Notes under the pieces: generated by a model
The model's database searches: none
Told to the model about the DNA's origin: nothing
Seen by the model: only the letters and a program-made list of their open reading frames with translations
Position numbers and translations under genes: made by a program
From: a virus
Strand: one strand, 5' to 3'
Length of the DNA: 43,747 bases
IMG/VR virus record: IMGVR_UViG_3300037198_000018
Location: 1 to 43,747 of that record
Shown here: positions 31,372-39,872 of the stretch, piece after piece
Numbering within the stretch: position 1 is the stretch's first letter
Layout: every line of letters starts with the position of its first letter

Positions 31372-32654
31372 TTCGCCCTCTTTCTCAGGTCTTCAAGGAC
31401 GCCTGCCATGCCCTTGGTTCCGGGAGGCGATGCCGGGGCTGCGCTACCACCATCAGCGGGCGGCTCGGCTCCGTTGAATTCGGCCAGTTGTTTCTTCAAC
31501 TCGGCGATTTCAGAAGCCTTCGTTTCGTTCATATAGACCAGCCTGCCGAATGCGGCGCAGCGGTTGCGGACGGCGGCATGGCGCTGGACGATGGCGGTGC
31601 GCTGTTCGGGGGTAAGCCCCTTGGACAGCGGGTTCTCGGAGAACGCGCGGTCGGCCAGCTCAAATCCCTTGGCCAGCCTTTGGTTGCCCTGTTCATCGCC
31701 CTCAACCGGCTTGAAGTAGGTGCCGTACTTGGGGTGGGAGGCGGCGTCCTCGTTGGCCTTTGACCATTGTTCCCGGATGGTGCCGGTCATTTCGCCGACT
31801 TCCTTCTTGCGGGCCTCGGCGGTTTCCTTCTCCCGCGCCTCGCCGTTGGTTCGGGCCTCCTCCAGCGCAGCGGATTGCTCGTCGAACAGCTTGCGAATCT
31901 CCTTGCGATGGGCCATCACGTCATCAGCGAACTCGCCAAACTTCTCCACGGCCTCCTTGCGGGCCATTGGCAGGGGCAGGTTGACCAAGTCCAGAATGTC
32001 CTTGGGTTCAACCGGGCGGGTGTTCCCATCGCCAGCCTCGATGGTCAGCTCCTTGAGTTCGCCCATTGCGCGCTTCCATGCGTCGTCGTAGGGCTTCTGG
32101 TATTTATTCTTGAACTCGTCGCTCTTGGAGTAGTTGACGTATCGGATTTCCTCCTCCAGTTCCTTGAGGCGGGCCTCGCGCTGGGTGAGGGTTTCCTGCT
32201 GCTCCTTCCACTTGGATTCGGGGATGGCCCGCTTCTCGACTTCAGCAATCTTGCCCTCGTATTCCTTGACCTTGGCCTTGTACTCGTCCACCAGCTTCCA
32301 GGGATTGACCTTCTTCTTGTCGGCTGGCTTGGTGCCCTCGGCGGGAGCGGCTGGCTCGTCGCCTTCTGCCGGGACTTCCGGCTCATCGCCCTCAACGGGA
32401 GCGGTGGCTGCGGCAGTAGTCGGTTCGGGGGCGGCGGTGCCAGGTTCGGGCTTGGCCTTGCCCCGCAGGTTTTCCAGCATCTTCTCCCGCGCGGAGCCTT
32501 TCTTGGGAGGCGTTATAGGCGTAGTTGGGGCCGGTATTGCCGAGACGTTAATCTCCCGGCGCTGCGGCTGTGCCGGACTGGACACGGCGGCGGGAGTGGC
32601 TGCTGCTGGAACTGCTGCGGCGGCGGGTGCTGCGCTGGATGGTTCGTCGGCCAT
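31368..32654 (-). CDS. Scaffold-like head assembly protein
   Basis: A 428-residue, highly charged protein. Residues 1-115 are Ala/Pro/Glu-rich and disordered; residues about 120-175 form a coiled coil (LVDEYKAKVKEYEGKIAEVE), and further helices rich in Glu, Lys and Ala extend to about 385. The C-terminal end is basic (VLEDLRKRAK), like scaffold proteins that contact the capsid through a basic helix-turn-helix tip. Location between the portal and capsid genes supports a scaffold role. No protease was recognised, so scaffold exit or cleavage cannot be inferred. Confidence 0.7.
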   Translation of the reverse strand: MADEPSSAAPAAAAVPAAATPAAVSSPAQPQRREINVSAIPAPTTPITPPKKGSAREKMLENLRGKAKPEPGTAAPEPTTAAATAPVEGDEPEVPAEGDEPAAPAEGTKPADKKKVNPWKLVDEYKAKVKEYEGKIAEVEKRAIPESKWKEQQETLTQREARLKELEEEIRYVNYSKSDEFKNKYQKPYDDAWKRAMGELKELTIEAGDGNTRPVEPKDILDLVNLPLPMARKEAVEKFGEFADDVMAHRKEIRKLFDEQSAALEEARTNGEAREKETAEARKKEVGEMTGTIREQWSKANEDAASHPKYGTYFKPVEGDEQGNQRLAKGFELADRAFSENPLSKGLTPEQRTAIVQRHAAVRNRCAAFGRLVYMNETKASEIAELKKQLAEFNGAEPPADGGSAAPASPPGTKGMAGVLEDLRKRAK

Positions 32655-32656
32655 AA

Positions 32657-32896
32657 TCAGACTTTCTCGTAGGTTGATTCAAAGATGTCTGGTTTGCAGG
32701 GATAGAATTCCCTGCAAACCCCCTTGATTATCCAGTCGTTCATACGGGCCGTAAGCCCTCCCTCAAGTGTTTTAATCCAGAGCGTGTCTCCAGTTAGAGA
32801 CTCAAGGCTTTCGCCCGCAAAAGCAGACACTTCCTGAATGTTTCCCGTCCATTGAACGGCCTCGATGACTACTGGTTTCTTTCGGTATTGAGCCAT
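32657..32896 (-). CDS. Widespread small phage protein (KKPVVIEA type)
   Basis: A 79-residue protein of a small family that I recognise as common in phages and prophages: it begins AQYRKKPVVIEAVQWTGN (2-19), has a middle strand pair with TLEGGLTARMNDWIIKGV, and ends FYPCKPDIFESTYEKV. The function is not established. It lies 2 bp downstream of the next gene and 2 bp before the scaffold gene. Members occur in varied places in phage genomes, so the location is not informative. Confidence 0.8.
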   Translation of the reverse strand: MAQYRKKPVVIEAVQWTGNIQEVSAFAGESLESLTGDTLWIKTLEGGLTARMNDWIIKGVCREFYPCKPDIFESTYEKV

Positions 32897-32898
32897 AA

Positions 32899-33228
32899 TC
32901 AGTCAAGGTTGTCGGCGTTTTTGGTGGCTGTCCGGGGAGTTGGAACTTCAGACAGGTTCATCAGCACGGTGATGAAGTCCTGCATCCCCTGAATGCGCTG
33001 GAAGTTCATCGCGCTGGCGGCCATGAAGTTTGGATGAGTCAGGTCAGTGGGGGCGATTCCATGCAGCGACCTGACGTAGTGCTGGGCGGCGAAGTCAATG
33101 GCCCTCTGGAATTCAGGGCTGTCAGTCATCTTGCGATGGGCTGATACCCATGTTCCCATTTCGAGGAACCTCTGCTTTGGAGTGGGGTTGATGGGCCGTG
33201 GTGATACGAGTGGTGTTTTGGTTTCCAT
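32899..33228 (-). CDS. Hypothetical helical protein of the head operon
   Basis: A 109-residue protein starting at ATG 33228 (METKTPLVSP); a TTG two codons upstream is less likely. The first 20 residues are Pro-rich. The rest is helical, with Met and Phe spaced as in a small bundle (HPNFMAASAMNFQRIQGMQD), and a charged tail. The family was not recognised. It lies among the small genes between ATP-grasp and scaffold. Confidence 0.6.
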   Translation of the reverse strand: METKTPLVSPRPINPTPKQRFLEMGTWVSAHRKMTDSPEFQRAIDFAAQHYVRSLHGIAPTDLTHPNFMAASAMNFQRIQGMQDFITVLMNLSEVPTPRTATKNADNLD

Positions 33229-33230
33229 AA

Positions 33231-33431
33231 TCAATAGAACTTGTGCTTCTTTTGTTTTCCGGTTTGAAGTTTTGAAATGCGTTTCATCTGCGGCTTGAGC
33301 ATCCTGCTCATCAGCCGGTTCAGCGTGTTGGGCGTTTTGGGAACGGATGCCGCCACCGCCGCAGGAATCACGGCTGGCTTGCGCTCGACCGGCTTCTGGT
33401 ACACCGGCAATGTTGGGACGGCTTCGCTCAT
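33231..33431 (-). CDS. Small basic hypothetical protein
   Basis: A 66-residue protein starting at ATG 33431. The N-terminal half is Pro/Val/Ala-rich (VPTLPVYQKPVERKPAVIP); the second half is very basic and helical (LNRLMSRMLKPQMKRISKLQ, then a Lys-rich end). It lies one base after the upstream stop. The basic half suggests binding to nucleic acid or an acidic partner such as the scaffold; this is only inferred. Confidence 0.55.
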   Translation of the reverse strand: MSEAVPTLPVYQKPVERKPAVIPAAVAASVPKTPNTLNRLMSRMLKPQMKRISKLQTGKQKKHKFY

Positions 33432-33432
33432 G

Positions 33433-33612
33433 TCAGGACTCCGATTTTCCAAGGTCAGGTTCCTCGATGACCAGCTTGAGCCACACTTTGCCGGTGCGGG
33501 GGTCATAGTTTGACTCATGGCTGGCCACCCGTTGTCCCGGCTCAAGGTTGTACCCCTCCACGAAATACCGAATGACCTCCTCGATGGTGTGCTCCTGATG
33601 CTGGATTTTCAT
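33433..33612 (-). CDS. 59-residue hypothetical protein
   Basis: A small open frame from ATG 33612, whose start overlaps the stop of the preceding 43-residue gene (ATGA). The product starts MKIQHQEHTIEEVIRYFVEG, with a helix, then strands around QRVASHESNYDPRTGKVWLKLVI and an acidic end. Balanced composition and coupling to both neighbours support a real gene. The family was not recognised. Confidence 0.65.
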   Translation of the reverse strand: MKIQHQEHTIEEVIRYFVEGYNLEPGQRVASHESNYDPRTGKVWLKLVIEEPDLGKSES

Positions 33613-33740
33613 GGCTGTTTCCTTTTCTTCCGGCGCTTGCGACCCTTGCGGACGGCGTTGTCATATTTCGGCGTCTGGTCAACCTTGGCCTGTGGGTAGC
33701 CACAGCTTCCAATCGTTCCGTTGTAGGCGCAGGTTGTCAT
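33609..33740 (-). CDS. 43-residue basic protein
   Basis: A short frame from ATG 33740, ending in a TGA that overlaps the next ATG. The first half has two Cys (TTCAYNGTIGSCGYPQAK), and the last 14 residues are nearly all Arg and Lys (VRKGRKRRKKRKQP), a charge pattern suited to DNA or RNA binding. It follows the ATP-grasp gene after about 50 bp. A small nucleic-acid-binding or packaged protein is possible. Because it is so short, translation is inferred mainly from the 4-bp overlap. Confidence 0.5.
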   Translation of the reverse strand: MTTCAYNGTIGSCGYPQAKVDQTPKYDNAVRKGRKRRKKRKQP

Positions 33741-33790
33741 GCTGGCGAGACAATAAGGCCGCCATTGGCCGTTTGTCAAGGAATAACTGG

Positions 33791-35083
33791 TTACTCTTTG
33801 GAAACCACCGTCTCAGGGCCGGGAATCTTGCCTTCTGTGAAGCTCATGCCCAATTCCTCAGCCGTCTGGATTTCCTTGAGCAGGTCGGCGATGGATGAGA
33901 ACTGGACGTTGCAGCCGTCGGGCATGGCGTCCTTGTTCTCGCGCAGGTGCTCGATGGCTTCTTCCATCGTGTCGCCCACGCCCACGACCCAGCCGATTTC
34001 CTCAACGCCGGTCTGGTCAGGGGGAACACATATCTTGCCGTCCACCTTGCAAGAGAAGGCTATCTTAACCCATTGGTCGAGTTCGTCCTGGATTTCAAAC
34101 ACGCCCCACTCGTCCCGGTCAACCTTGAAGATGGCCTGCGCTCCGAACTTGAAGGACTGTTCCGGCTCAATCACCTCGCCATTGGCACCTTTCCAGATGA
34201 CCTCTCCGAGGTTTCCAATCATCTCGCACATGCACTGGCTGGGCGGGCTGGGGAAGCGGCAGGTCGGGTCAATGAAATAGGTCTCGCCGTCCTTGGTAAT
34301 GCGGCCCTCAGTGGAGAACGCGCCGCGATAGCCGTACTTCTTCAGGATGGGGCCGAACTCCTCGTTGATGACGCGGATTTCCTCAGGGCAATCGGCCAGC
34401 TTCTGGAACGCGCCGATGTAGGCGGAGTCCTTGCACTCCATCCCGTGGATGATGGTTTCGGGCCACTGGCCGTCAATGCACCACGAATCAATCCCGTCCT
34501 CGATTTCCGTGTCAATCGGCTCGAACACGAAGAAGTTCATGTATTCCCGGAGCGGCCCCAGCGTGACGGCCCATTTGTCCAGCACGGATTCGTCGGCGGC
34601 CATGCTTCGGAAATGAGTGGTCTCAAAATCGCCCCGATAGGTGGAGACCTTGATGTACTGGTCTTCCTTGTCCTTCAGGAACAGCTTCAGACTGGTGATG
34701 CCCATTACCTTCTTGAACTTAGGAACAGGCAGGTTGGTGGTGCCGAGGACTTCCAGAAACTTCCCGCGCCGAGCCTCCAGCTCATCCCCCCGGCGGCAGC
34801 CCCAGACGGCCTTGCCCTGCTTCACCAGCTCCTCTTGCAGGTCGGAATAGCCGATGTCGGGGAACACGAACAGGTCGCATTCGGCCTTCACCTCCTCGAT
34901 GGATTCGCAGGCGATGATGTCGGGGTAGCCGTCACCAATGACTGAGTCCTTGAGTCTTGGAAATGCGGATTCCCACGGAGTCCAATACCAGACGGTGTCA
35001 AATTCCCTTGCCAGTCTGCGGGCAATATGAGGGAAAATTCCCGTGTCCACGCACAGCGCTTTGACATCCTTGGCGTCCTTCAT
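33791..35083 (-). CDS. ATP-grasp ligase-like protein
   Basis: A 430-residue protein of the ATP-grasp superfamily, whose members join a carboxylate to an amine, thiol or imine through an acyl-phosphate. The N-terminal 90 residues form a Rossmann-like domain (LCVDTGIFPHIARRLA). The ATP-grasp part includes PVPKFKKVMG (119-128), YIKVSTYRGD (143-152) with K145 as a candidate ATP-binding lysine, and YRGAFSTEGRITKDG (252-266), followed by TYFIDPTCRFPSPP (268-281), the metal-binding region equivalent to ENxRxGDP in phosphoribosylamine-glycine ligase. The last 70 residues are helical. It most resembles GARS-type enzymes, but the changed motif argues against purine synthesis. The substrate is unknown. 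It lies between portal and scaffold and overlaps the HELVE gene by 4 bp. Confidence 0.8.
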   Translation of the reverse strand: MKDAKDVKALCVDTGIFPHIARRLAREFDTVWYWTPWESAFPRLKDSVIGDGYPDIIACESIEEVKAECDLFVFPDIGYSDLQEELVKQGKAVWGCRRGDELEARRGKFLEVLGTTNLPVPKFKKVMGITSLKLFLKDKEDQYIKVSTYRGDFETTHFRSMAADESVLDKWAVTLGPLREYMNFFVFEPIDTEIEDGIDSWCIDGQWPETIIHGMECKDSAYIGAFQKLADCPEEIRVINEEFGPILKKYGYRGAFSTEGRITKDGETYFIDPTCRFPSPPSQCMCEMIGNLGEVIWKGANGEVIEPEQSFKFGAQAIFKVDRDEWGVFEIQDELDQWVKIAFSCKVDGKICVPPDQTGVEEIGWVVGVGDTMEEAIEHLRENKDAMPDGCNVQFSSIADLLKEIQTAEELGMSFTEGKIPGPETVVSKE

Positions 35084-35466
35084 AGGCTGTTGATTTCAGT
35101 CTCATACACCGACCACTTCACGCCCATGAACGCGGCCACGATTCTCTCCACTCCGGTTGCAAGACAATGCTGGACATGGTAGGGGGCGTCAGGCTCGTCG
35201 CCCGGCTCGCGGGTATCAAGGGTCAGTGATTTTTCGCGCTGCTTCTCGAAGGCGATGTCGAAGGCGTCCACAGACTCCTGTGTCACCCCGGCTACCTTGC
35301 ACAGTAGCACTTCTACCAGTTCATGGACGGCCACCAGCATCTCATAGCGCCAGTCGGACATCTTGCTGACCAGAATTTCCAGCGAGCCGTCGGGAAGGAA
35401 GACCCAGTCGCCGACGGTTTCGTAGCGTTGCATCTTGTGCGGAATGACCTTGATGCTTACGTTCAT
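35080..35466 (-). CDS. HELVE-motif zincin-like protein
   Basis: A 128-residue protein with HELVE (48-52) inside VAVHELVEVLLCKVAG, an HExxE version of a zinc-metalloprotease motif, followed by a conserved-looking acidic helix (VDAFDIAFEKQRE). A Gly/Asp/Pro segment, PGDEPDAPYHVQHCLATG, adds further His residues, and a helix ends the protein. I recognise this overall pattern from small phage proteins of unknown function. The last Glu could replace a His ligand, so proteolysis is uncertain. The gene overlaps the portal and ATP-grasp genes by 4 bp on both sides. Confidence 0.7.
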   Translation of the reverse strand: MNVSIKVIPHKMQRYETVGDWVFLPDGSLEILVSKMSDWRYEMLVAVHELVEVLLCKVAGVTQESVDAFDIAFEKQREKSLTLDTREPGDEPDAPYHVQHCLATGVERIVAAFMGVKWSVYETEINSL

Positions 35467-37769
35467 TCACCCTCTCCCTCACTCATTGATTTCAGGTTGG
35501 TTCTCCCGGCCTCATGCAGCGCCTCGACGTTCTTGCGGTGCTGCTCGGCGTCGAAATCGCGCTGCTTGCGCTGTTCCTCCATCTCGAAGGCCACCTGCCG
35601 CTGGGCGGTCTTCTGCGTGTGGCTGTCCTGAGAAATCTTCGCCTTGGACTGGGCGGTGATGACCTGCGCCTGCATCTTGGCCTTGGTCTGCGGGTCAACT
35701 CCGTCGCCCTGCGATTGCTGCTGCTTCTTCATCTGCTCTTGCAAGCGCTGGATGAACGCCTTGACCAGGTTCATCAGCTTGGCGAGCTGCTTCTCGGCCT
35801 GTGCCACGAACTGTTTCTCATCCTTGTCCTGAGCCAGCACCTTCAGATGCTGCTCGATGCACTGGGCCACCATCTGGAAGCCCTTGATTTTGTCGGGCGG
35901 GGCCATGCCGCCGGACTGCTCGGTCTGCTGGATGATTTGGCCCAGCTCGGTCAGCAGCACCATGATGAACTCCTTGTGGTTCTGGCCGGTCTTGACGGCG
36001 ACGGGGAAGCCCATCATCAGCGTGCCCATACTCAACTGGGCGTCGTGGACGGTGTCTGAAATCTTGAGCGGCTGCTCCGGCACCAGGCGCAGAGCGCGGG
36101 CCGGGTCGTCGGTGATGGCCAGCGTAACGTCCCGCAGAATATCCCGCTGAGGCTCCGGGTCGTACAGGTTTCGCATCTGCATCAACTGTTCGGAGATGGC
36201 CATTTCCAGGGTCTTGTTACCGGCCCCCATGATGCGGGTCGGCTCGATGTCCCAGCATTCCGCATTGAGCACGGATTCGGGAACCCCCTGACGCAGCACG
36301 GCGGCGCGGAAGGAAAGCACGTCCCTGTCCTGGGATTTCTTGTTGCAGAACCGGCGGAAGATTTCCCGGTATTCCGGCTCCTGATAATGGTACGCCTGGC
36401 CCAGCGCGGCGGACACCAGCGCGGTGGACTGGTTCATCTCGGCCATGACCTGGAACTTGGTCTTGCGGTCGCCGGGCTGGTTCTGGCCCTGCTGGGCCGT
36501 CCAGGAGCTTGAGTTCTTGTCTATGATGCGCTGGTTCTCCACCATGCCCAGCTCGATGAGATTGGCATTGACCTGCCAGCGCTCGTCGGGCTTCACGAAA
36601 TGGATGGTCTCGTCTATGAACCCCTGGTTGACCATGTCCAGCTTGAGCGCCCGCTCCACGTCGTCCATTGACTTGACCCGGTAATAGTTCATCAGCGCCT
36701 CGAACACGGCGGCGTTGAAGCGGCAGCGCATCCGGTTCTGGAGATGGCATACGGCATAGAGCAGGAAGCCCAGCGACCGGACGCTGTGATAGCGGAAGGG
36801 GGCCACGCTTGACAGGTCGGCAAACTGGAAGGAGACGAGTTCTGAAAGCTGGTCGGCATACTTGCGGTTGCCGGAGTTGAACAAGAACTGGTTGCGGTCA
36901 ACACCCTCCTTGTCGTTCCGCTCCATCCTGGTGCTCTCGCCTCGCCCGGTGCCGGACTGGGGGGCCGACCACGAATCCAGTATGATGCGCCGGTTCCAGC
37001 CCTCATGCTTGTCATCGTCGTTCCAGAAATAGAAATCGAAGCAGTCAATCGTCGGCACCTGGTCGGAGGCGTAGAACACGCCATCGCCCTTGGTGCGCTC
37101 GACGGTCTTCTCCGGCGACCAGACTTCGGGCCAGTTGGTTCCCATCAGGGCAATCGTTTCCCGGTCAACCCACTCGACGCACTGGTCAACCAGCGCAAGA
37201 TTCCACCCAGCCTTCTTCGCCACGTCCCGGTTGCGGGTCAGCTTGATGAGTTCGGGAACGGTGTAGGAGCGGTAGATGTAGAAGAAGGGGAGGTTCTCCA
37301 TCGTCAGGAGCGTGTTGGCGGGGATGCCAACGTCCTCGACCCCGACGGCGTTGGGCAGCCAGCAGTCCTTGTTGCGCCACGCGGCAGGCCCGATTCCGTG
37401 CAGCACGTCCATCGCAAACTTGCTGCGGAAGGTCTCGTAATAAACCATCGAGCGGCCCATGATTCGGTTCATCTCCTTGGTCACGACGGCAGACCAGATG
37501 GAGCGCTTGTGCGTCGGGCCGCTGTCCACGCTGGCGCTGAAATACTTTCCGGGCTTCAGGAAGGCCGAGTTGAACTGGGCGCGGGCGTCATGGGCGATGA
37601 CTGTGCCTCCCAGGAAATTCACGTTGATGGGGTTCTCCTCGTCATTCTCGAAGGGCTTGACCCCGTTGAACAGGTTGTTGATTCTCGCCCGGTTCTTGCC
37701 GCGCGTGTAGTCGGCAAGTTTCATGTCATAGCAGACCGATTCGACCTGTTCCGCAGTTTTGAAATTCAT
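35463..37769 (-). CDS. Portal protein
   Basis: A 768-residue portal: a twelve-fold ring at the head vertex through which DNA enters and leaves. The central part, with alternating helices and strands (DCFDFYFWNDDDKHEGWNRR, near 240-260) and a long helical stretch, fits the portal crown, wing and stem. After about residue 600 there is a long Gln/Lys/Glu-rich coiled coil (AKLMNLVKAFIQRLQEQMKK and onward), typical of podovirus-type portals with a barrel extension. It is the largest protein of the head operon and follows the glycosyltransferase cassette with a 4-bp overlap. Family-level homology was inferred from size, context and composition. Confidence 0.8.
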   Translation of the reverse strand: MNFKTAEQVESVCYDMKLADYTRGKNRARINNLFNGVKPFENDEENPINVNFLGGTVIAHDARAQFNSAFLKPGKYFSASVDSGPTHKRSIWSAVVTKEMNRIMGRSMVYYETFRSKFAMDVLHGIGPAAWRNKDCWLPNAVGVEDVGIPANTLLTMENLPFFYIYRSYTVPELIKLTRNRDVAKKAGWNLALVDQCVEWVDRETIALMGTNWPEVWSPEKTVERTKGDGVFYASDQVPTIDCFDFYFWNDDDKHEGWNRRIILDSWSAPQSGTGRGESTRMERNDKEGVDRNQFLFNSGNRKYADQLSELVSFQFADLSSVAPFRYHSVRSLGFLLYAVCHLQNRMRCRFNAAVFEALMNYYRVKSMDDVERALKLDMVNQGFIDETIHFVKPDERWQVNANLIELGMVENQRIIDKNSSSWTAQQGQNQPGDRKTKFQVMAEMNQSTALVSAALGQAYHYQEPEYREIFRRFCNKKSQDRDVLSFRAAVLRQGVPESVLNAECWDIEPTRIMGAGNKTLEMAISEQLMQMRNLYDPEPQRDILRDVTLAITDDPARALRLVPEQPLKISDTVHDAQLSMGTLMMGFPVAVKTGQNHKEFIMVLLTELGQIIQQTEQSGGMAPPDKIKGFQMVAQCIEQHLKVLAQDKDEKQFVAQAEKQLAKLMNLVKAFIQRLQEQMKKQQQSQGDGVDPQTKAKMQAQVITAQSKAKISQDSHTQKTAQRQVAFEMEEQRKQRDFDAEQHRKNVEALHEAGRTNLKSMSEGEGE

Positions 37770-38515
37770 GGTATCACTCGTTCCAATCTTGAAAGTATCA
37801 TGTTGCGTTTGTCGAGGGCGTGCTTGATGCCCGGCTCGAAGTTGCCCCAGCCGTGCTGGACATTGGCTTCACACATTCTGGAGCGGGTTCGGTCATACTT
37901 TTTGGCAATCCTTTCAATAGGCCCGATTTGATGATAATGCAATAGGTAAAACGGAGGCTCGGTCGGAATTCCCGGACTGCCGAATGTGCTTCCGTCCTTC
38001 AGTGTGGCAATCGAGGTGTGCGCTCCGGGGGCGAATTCCATCGCCGCCACCAGCAGGGGCGAGAACACACAGGGCTTGCCGTACCAGTGGTCGTCGCGCG
38101 CGCCGTCCTTGATTTCATCGTATATCTGGCCCTCGCCGGAAGGCTCAACGGACGAGAACATTTCGTAGCCTTGGGGACGAACCAGTGGAAGCCCGGCCAT
38201 GACGTACCAGGAGAGGGTGGAAACGGCACCTTCCGGGAAATAAATGAACTCGTCGGCGTCCACCACCATGACCCAGTCGGCCTTGGTTCCCAGCCAGCAT
38301 TCGTTCTTGATTCGCATGTTGACCCGGTCATCCACCTTGTCCTTGGTGTCCCAGTGCCGGACTTTGACGCCGTGGTGAAAGGCGATTTCCAAGCTGTTGT
38401 CGGTGCTGCCCATGTCGTGCAGCGTGATTTCGGATGCGAACGTGAGGTAATGGCGGAAGGCGTAGGGCAGGATTTCCGCCTCGTCGCGTCCCAGGATGTG
38501 AACGTCAATGTTCAT
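37766..38515 (-). CDS. Glycosyltransferase family 2-like protein
   Basis: A 249-residue GT-A glycosyltransferase. The start DVHILGRDEAEILPYAFRH (4-22) is the typical nucleotide-sugar binding strand with an acidic loop; ITLHDMGSTDNSLEIA (30-45) matches the second conserved segment D-x-x-S-x-D; and VVDADEFI (84-91) is the DxD motif that binds the metal and the sugar diphosphate. The C-terminal half contains acceptor-side helices. It would transfer a sugar from a nucleotide-sugar donor. It is the last gene of a four-gene cassette and overlaps the portal gene by 4 bp. The acceptor is unknown. Confidence 0.85.
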   Translation of the reverse strand: MNIDVHILGRDEAEILPYAFRHYLTFASEITLHDMGSTDNSLEIAFHHGVKVRHWDTKDKVDDRVNMRIKNECWLGTKADWVMVVDADEFIYFPEGAVSTLSWYVMAGLPLVRPQGYEMFSSVEPSGEGQIYDEIKDGARDDHWYGKPCVFSPLLVAAMEFAPGAHTSIATLKDGSTFGSPGIPTEPPFYLLHYHQIGPIERIAKKYDRTRSRMCEANVQHGWGNFEPGIKHALDKRNMILSRLERVIP

Positions 38516-39189
38516 GCGGCGGGCTTTTTAAGCACGACCTTGTTGATGACGATTCGCTTCGTCAGGCCCTTCGCCAAACAGAACTTGTCCACGTCCCGAA
38601 TCAGTCCGACGAACATCTTTTCGTGGGGGTCGTAATCATCCACCAGCATGGTTCCGCCCGGCTCCAGAAATTCCCAGTACATCTCAAGGTCGCGCAGGCA
38701 GTCGCCCTCCTCATGGCAGCCGTCAATGTAGATGAGCTGGGCCTTTTGAATGCCAAGTTCCCGGATGTACCTTCCCGCCGAAATGCTGGGCATGGGCAGC
38801 GGGACAATGACATCCTCCAGCTTCCTGCCCAGGACGTTGGAGAGGAACGTGTAGTAGAAGCAGGGGCGGCCAAACTGGATTTTCAGCTTCACCCGATGCT
38901 CCGGCATTGACCACAGAATCTGCTCGGCCAGCCAGGTGTCCACGCAGAGAATGGCCGAGCCGGTCAGCCCCAGACGCTTTATGGCCCCACCCATGGTGAT
39001 GGCTGAGCCGCCCAGAAAAGAGCCGACCTCGATGATGAGCCTGGGTTTTATCTCCGCCACCAGCTCGTCGAAGATGGGCTGGCCGGGGCCGAAGGCGAAA
39101 TAGTCCGGCGGCCAGTACGCGCTGGGATAGTCGGCGTAGGGGTTGATGCCCAGGTGGATTTTTTGGATGAGTTCTTCGTAGGCGGTCAT
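38512..39189 (-). CDS. Class I SAM-dependent methyltransferase
   Basis: A 225-residue methyltransferase with the Rossmann pattern: motif I IIEVGSFLGGSAITM (52-66), motif II with the acidic ILCVDTWLAE (80-89), motif IV LIYIDGCHEEGD (152-163) and post-motif GGTMLVDDYDPH (178-189). It resembles the Methyltransf_24 group, often found beside glycosyltransferases, in which the enzyme methylates a sugar hydroxyl. Overlaps of 4 bp on both sides place it firmly within the cassette, so methylation of the added sugar is likely. It could also act on a nucleotide or protein. Confidence 0.85.
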   Translation of the reverse strand: MTAYEELIQKIHLGINPYADYPSAYWPPDYFAFGPGQPIFDELVAEIKPRLIIEVGSFLGGSAITMGGAIKRLGLTGSAILCVDTWLAEQILWSMPEHRVKLKIQFGRPCFYYTFLSNVLGRKLEDVIVPLPMPSISAGRYIRELGIQKAQLIYIDGCHEEGDCLRDLEMYWEFLEPGGTMLVDDYDPHEKMFVGLIRDVDKFCLAKGLTKRIVINKVVLKKPAA

Positions 39190-39872
39190 AAATGGTAAAA
39201 GGGGGCGTATAGCTCCGCATCACCGTGGATGAGGGAGCGCAGTTTGTCCAGCGAATGGTCGGCGTGGGCGTTGGGTTCGTCGGGGCCGTGGCCGTTGCCA
39301 TAGCCCTGTCTTCCGGGCATTCCCTTGATGCCGACCACCAGCTTGTCAGTTCCCTGGTCATAGACCTTGCGGGGCCGCTCATGCAGCCAGATTCGGGCGT
39401 CAATGAAAGGGCCGGGGTCTTTGGCCTCCCATTCCAGGGCGCACAGGGCCGTTTGCCGGATGGCGGTGGAGCAGAGGGAGGCGTGGGCCATGTTGTAGTG
39501 GGCATACCACTGACGCCATCCGACGTTGTAATAGATTGCGTTTCCCTCGCCGATTATCTCATGCGACTCCAGGGCGCGCGCACAGAACTCCAGCCAGCGC
39601 GGAGAGTACCAGTCATCATCTTCCCAGAAGACAATGCCGCCGTCCTTGACCAGCCCAGAAGATGCCAGATGAGTCAGTTTTTTGGTAAGGCTGCCATCGG
39701 AAGCGTATGGCAGTATCAGGTGGGTCTGACCCATCAGGCATCGCACCGGGGTGTGGCCGTCGTCCAGCACAATCCATTGCGAGGGTTGCACGGTCTGTCT
39801 CGACATCCACAACTGGCAGAGCAGAAAAGCTTCGGGCCGGTCTCCGGTGCAGGTGACGGCGGTGAGGTTCAT
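39186..39872 (-). CDS. Second glycosyltransferase, GT-A type
   Basis: A 228-residue protein with GT-A features: a short N-terminal strand (MNLTAVTCTGDRPEAF), SQWIVLDDGHTP (31-42), and FWEDDDWYSPRWLEF (82-96), where EDDD serves as the metal-binding acidic motif, as in GT2 enzymes with W-E-D-D-D. The remaining residues form the acceptor side with several Trp and His. It is coupled by 4-bp overlaps to the fusion glycosyltransferase before it and the methyltransferase after it. The donor and acceptor sugars are unknown. Confidence 0.82.
   Translation of the reverse strand: MNLTAVTCTGDRPEAFLLCQLWMSRQTVQPSQWIVLDDGHTPVRCLMGQTHLILPYASDGSLTKKLTHLASSGLVKDGGIVFWEDDDWYSPRWLEFCARALESHEIIGEGNAIYYNVGWRQWYAHYNMAHASLCSTAIRQTALCALEWEAKDPGPFIDARIWLHERPRKVYDQGTDKLVVGIKGMPGRQGYGNGHGPDEPNAHADHSLDKLRSLIHGDAELYAPFYHL

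Noticed and set aside
33947-34945. Plus-strand frame of 332 codons antisense to the ATP-grasp gene
   Set aside because: It is fully covered by a gene with clear ATP-grasp motifs; the antisense product shows no recognisable domain.
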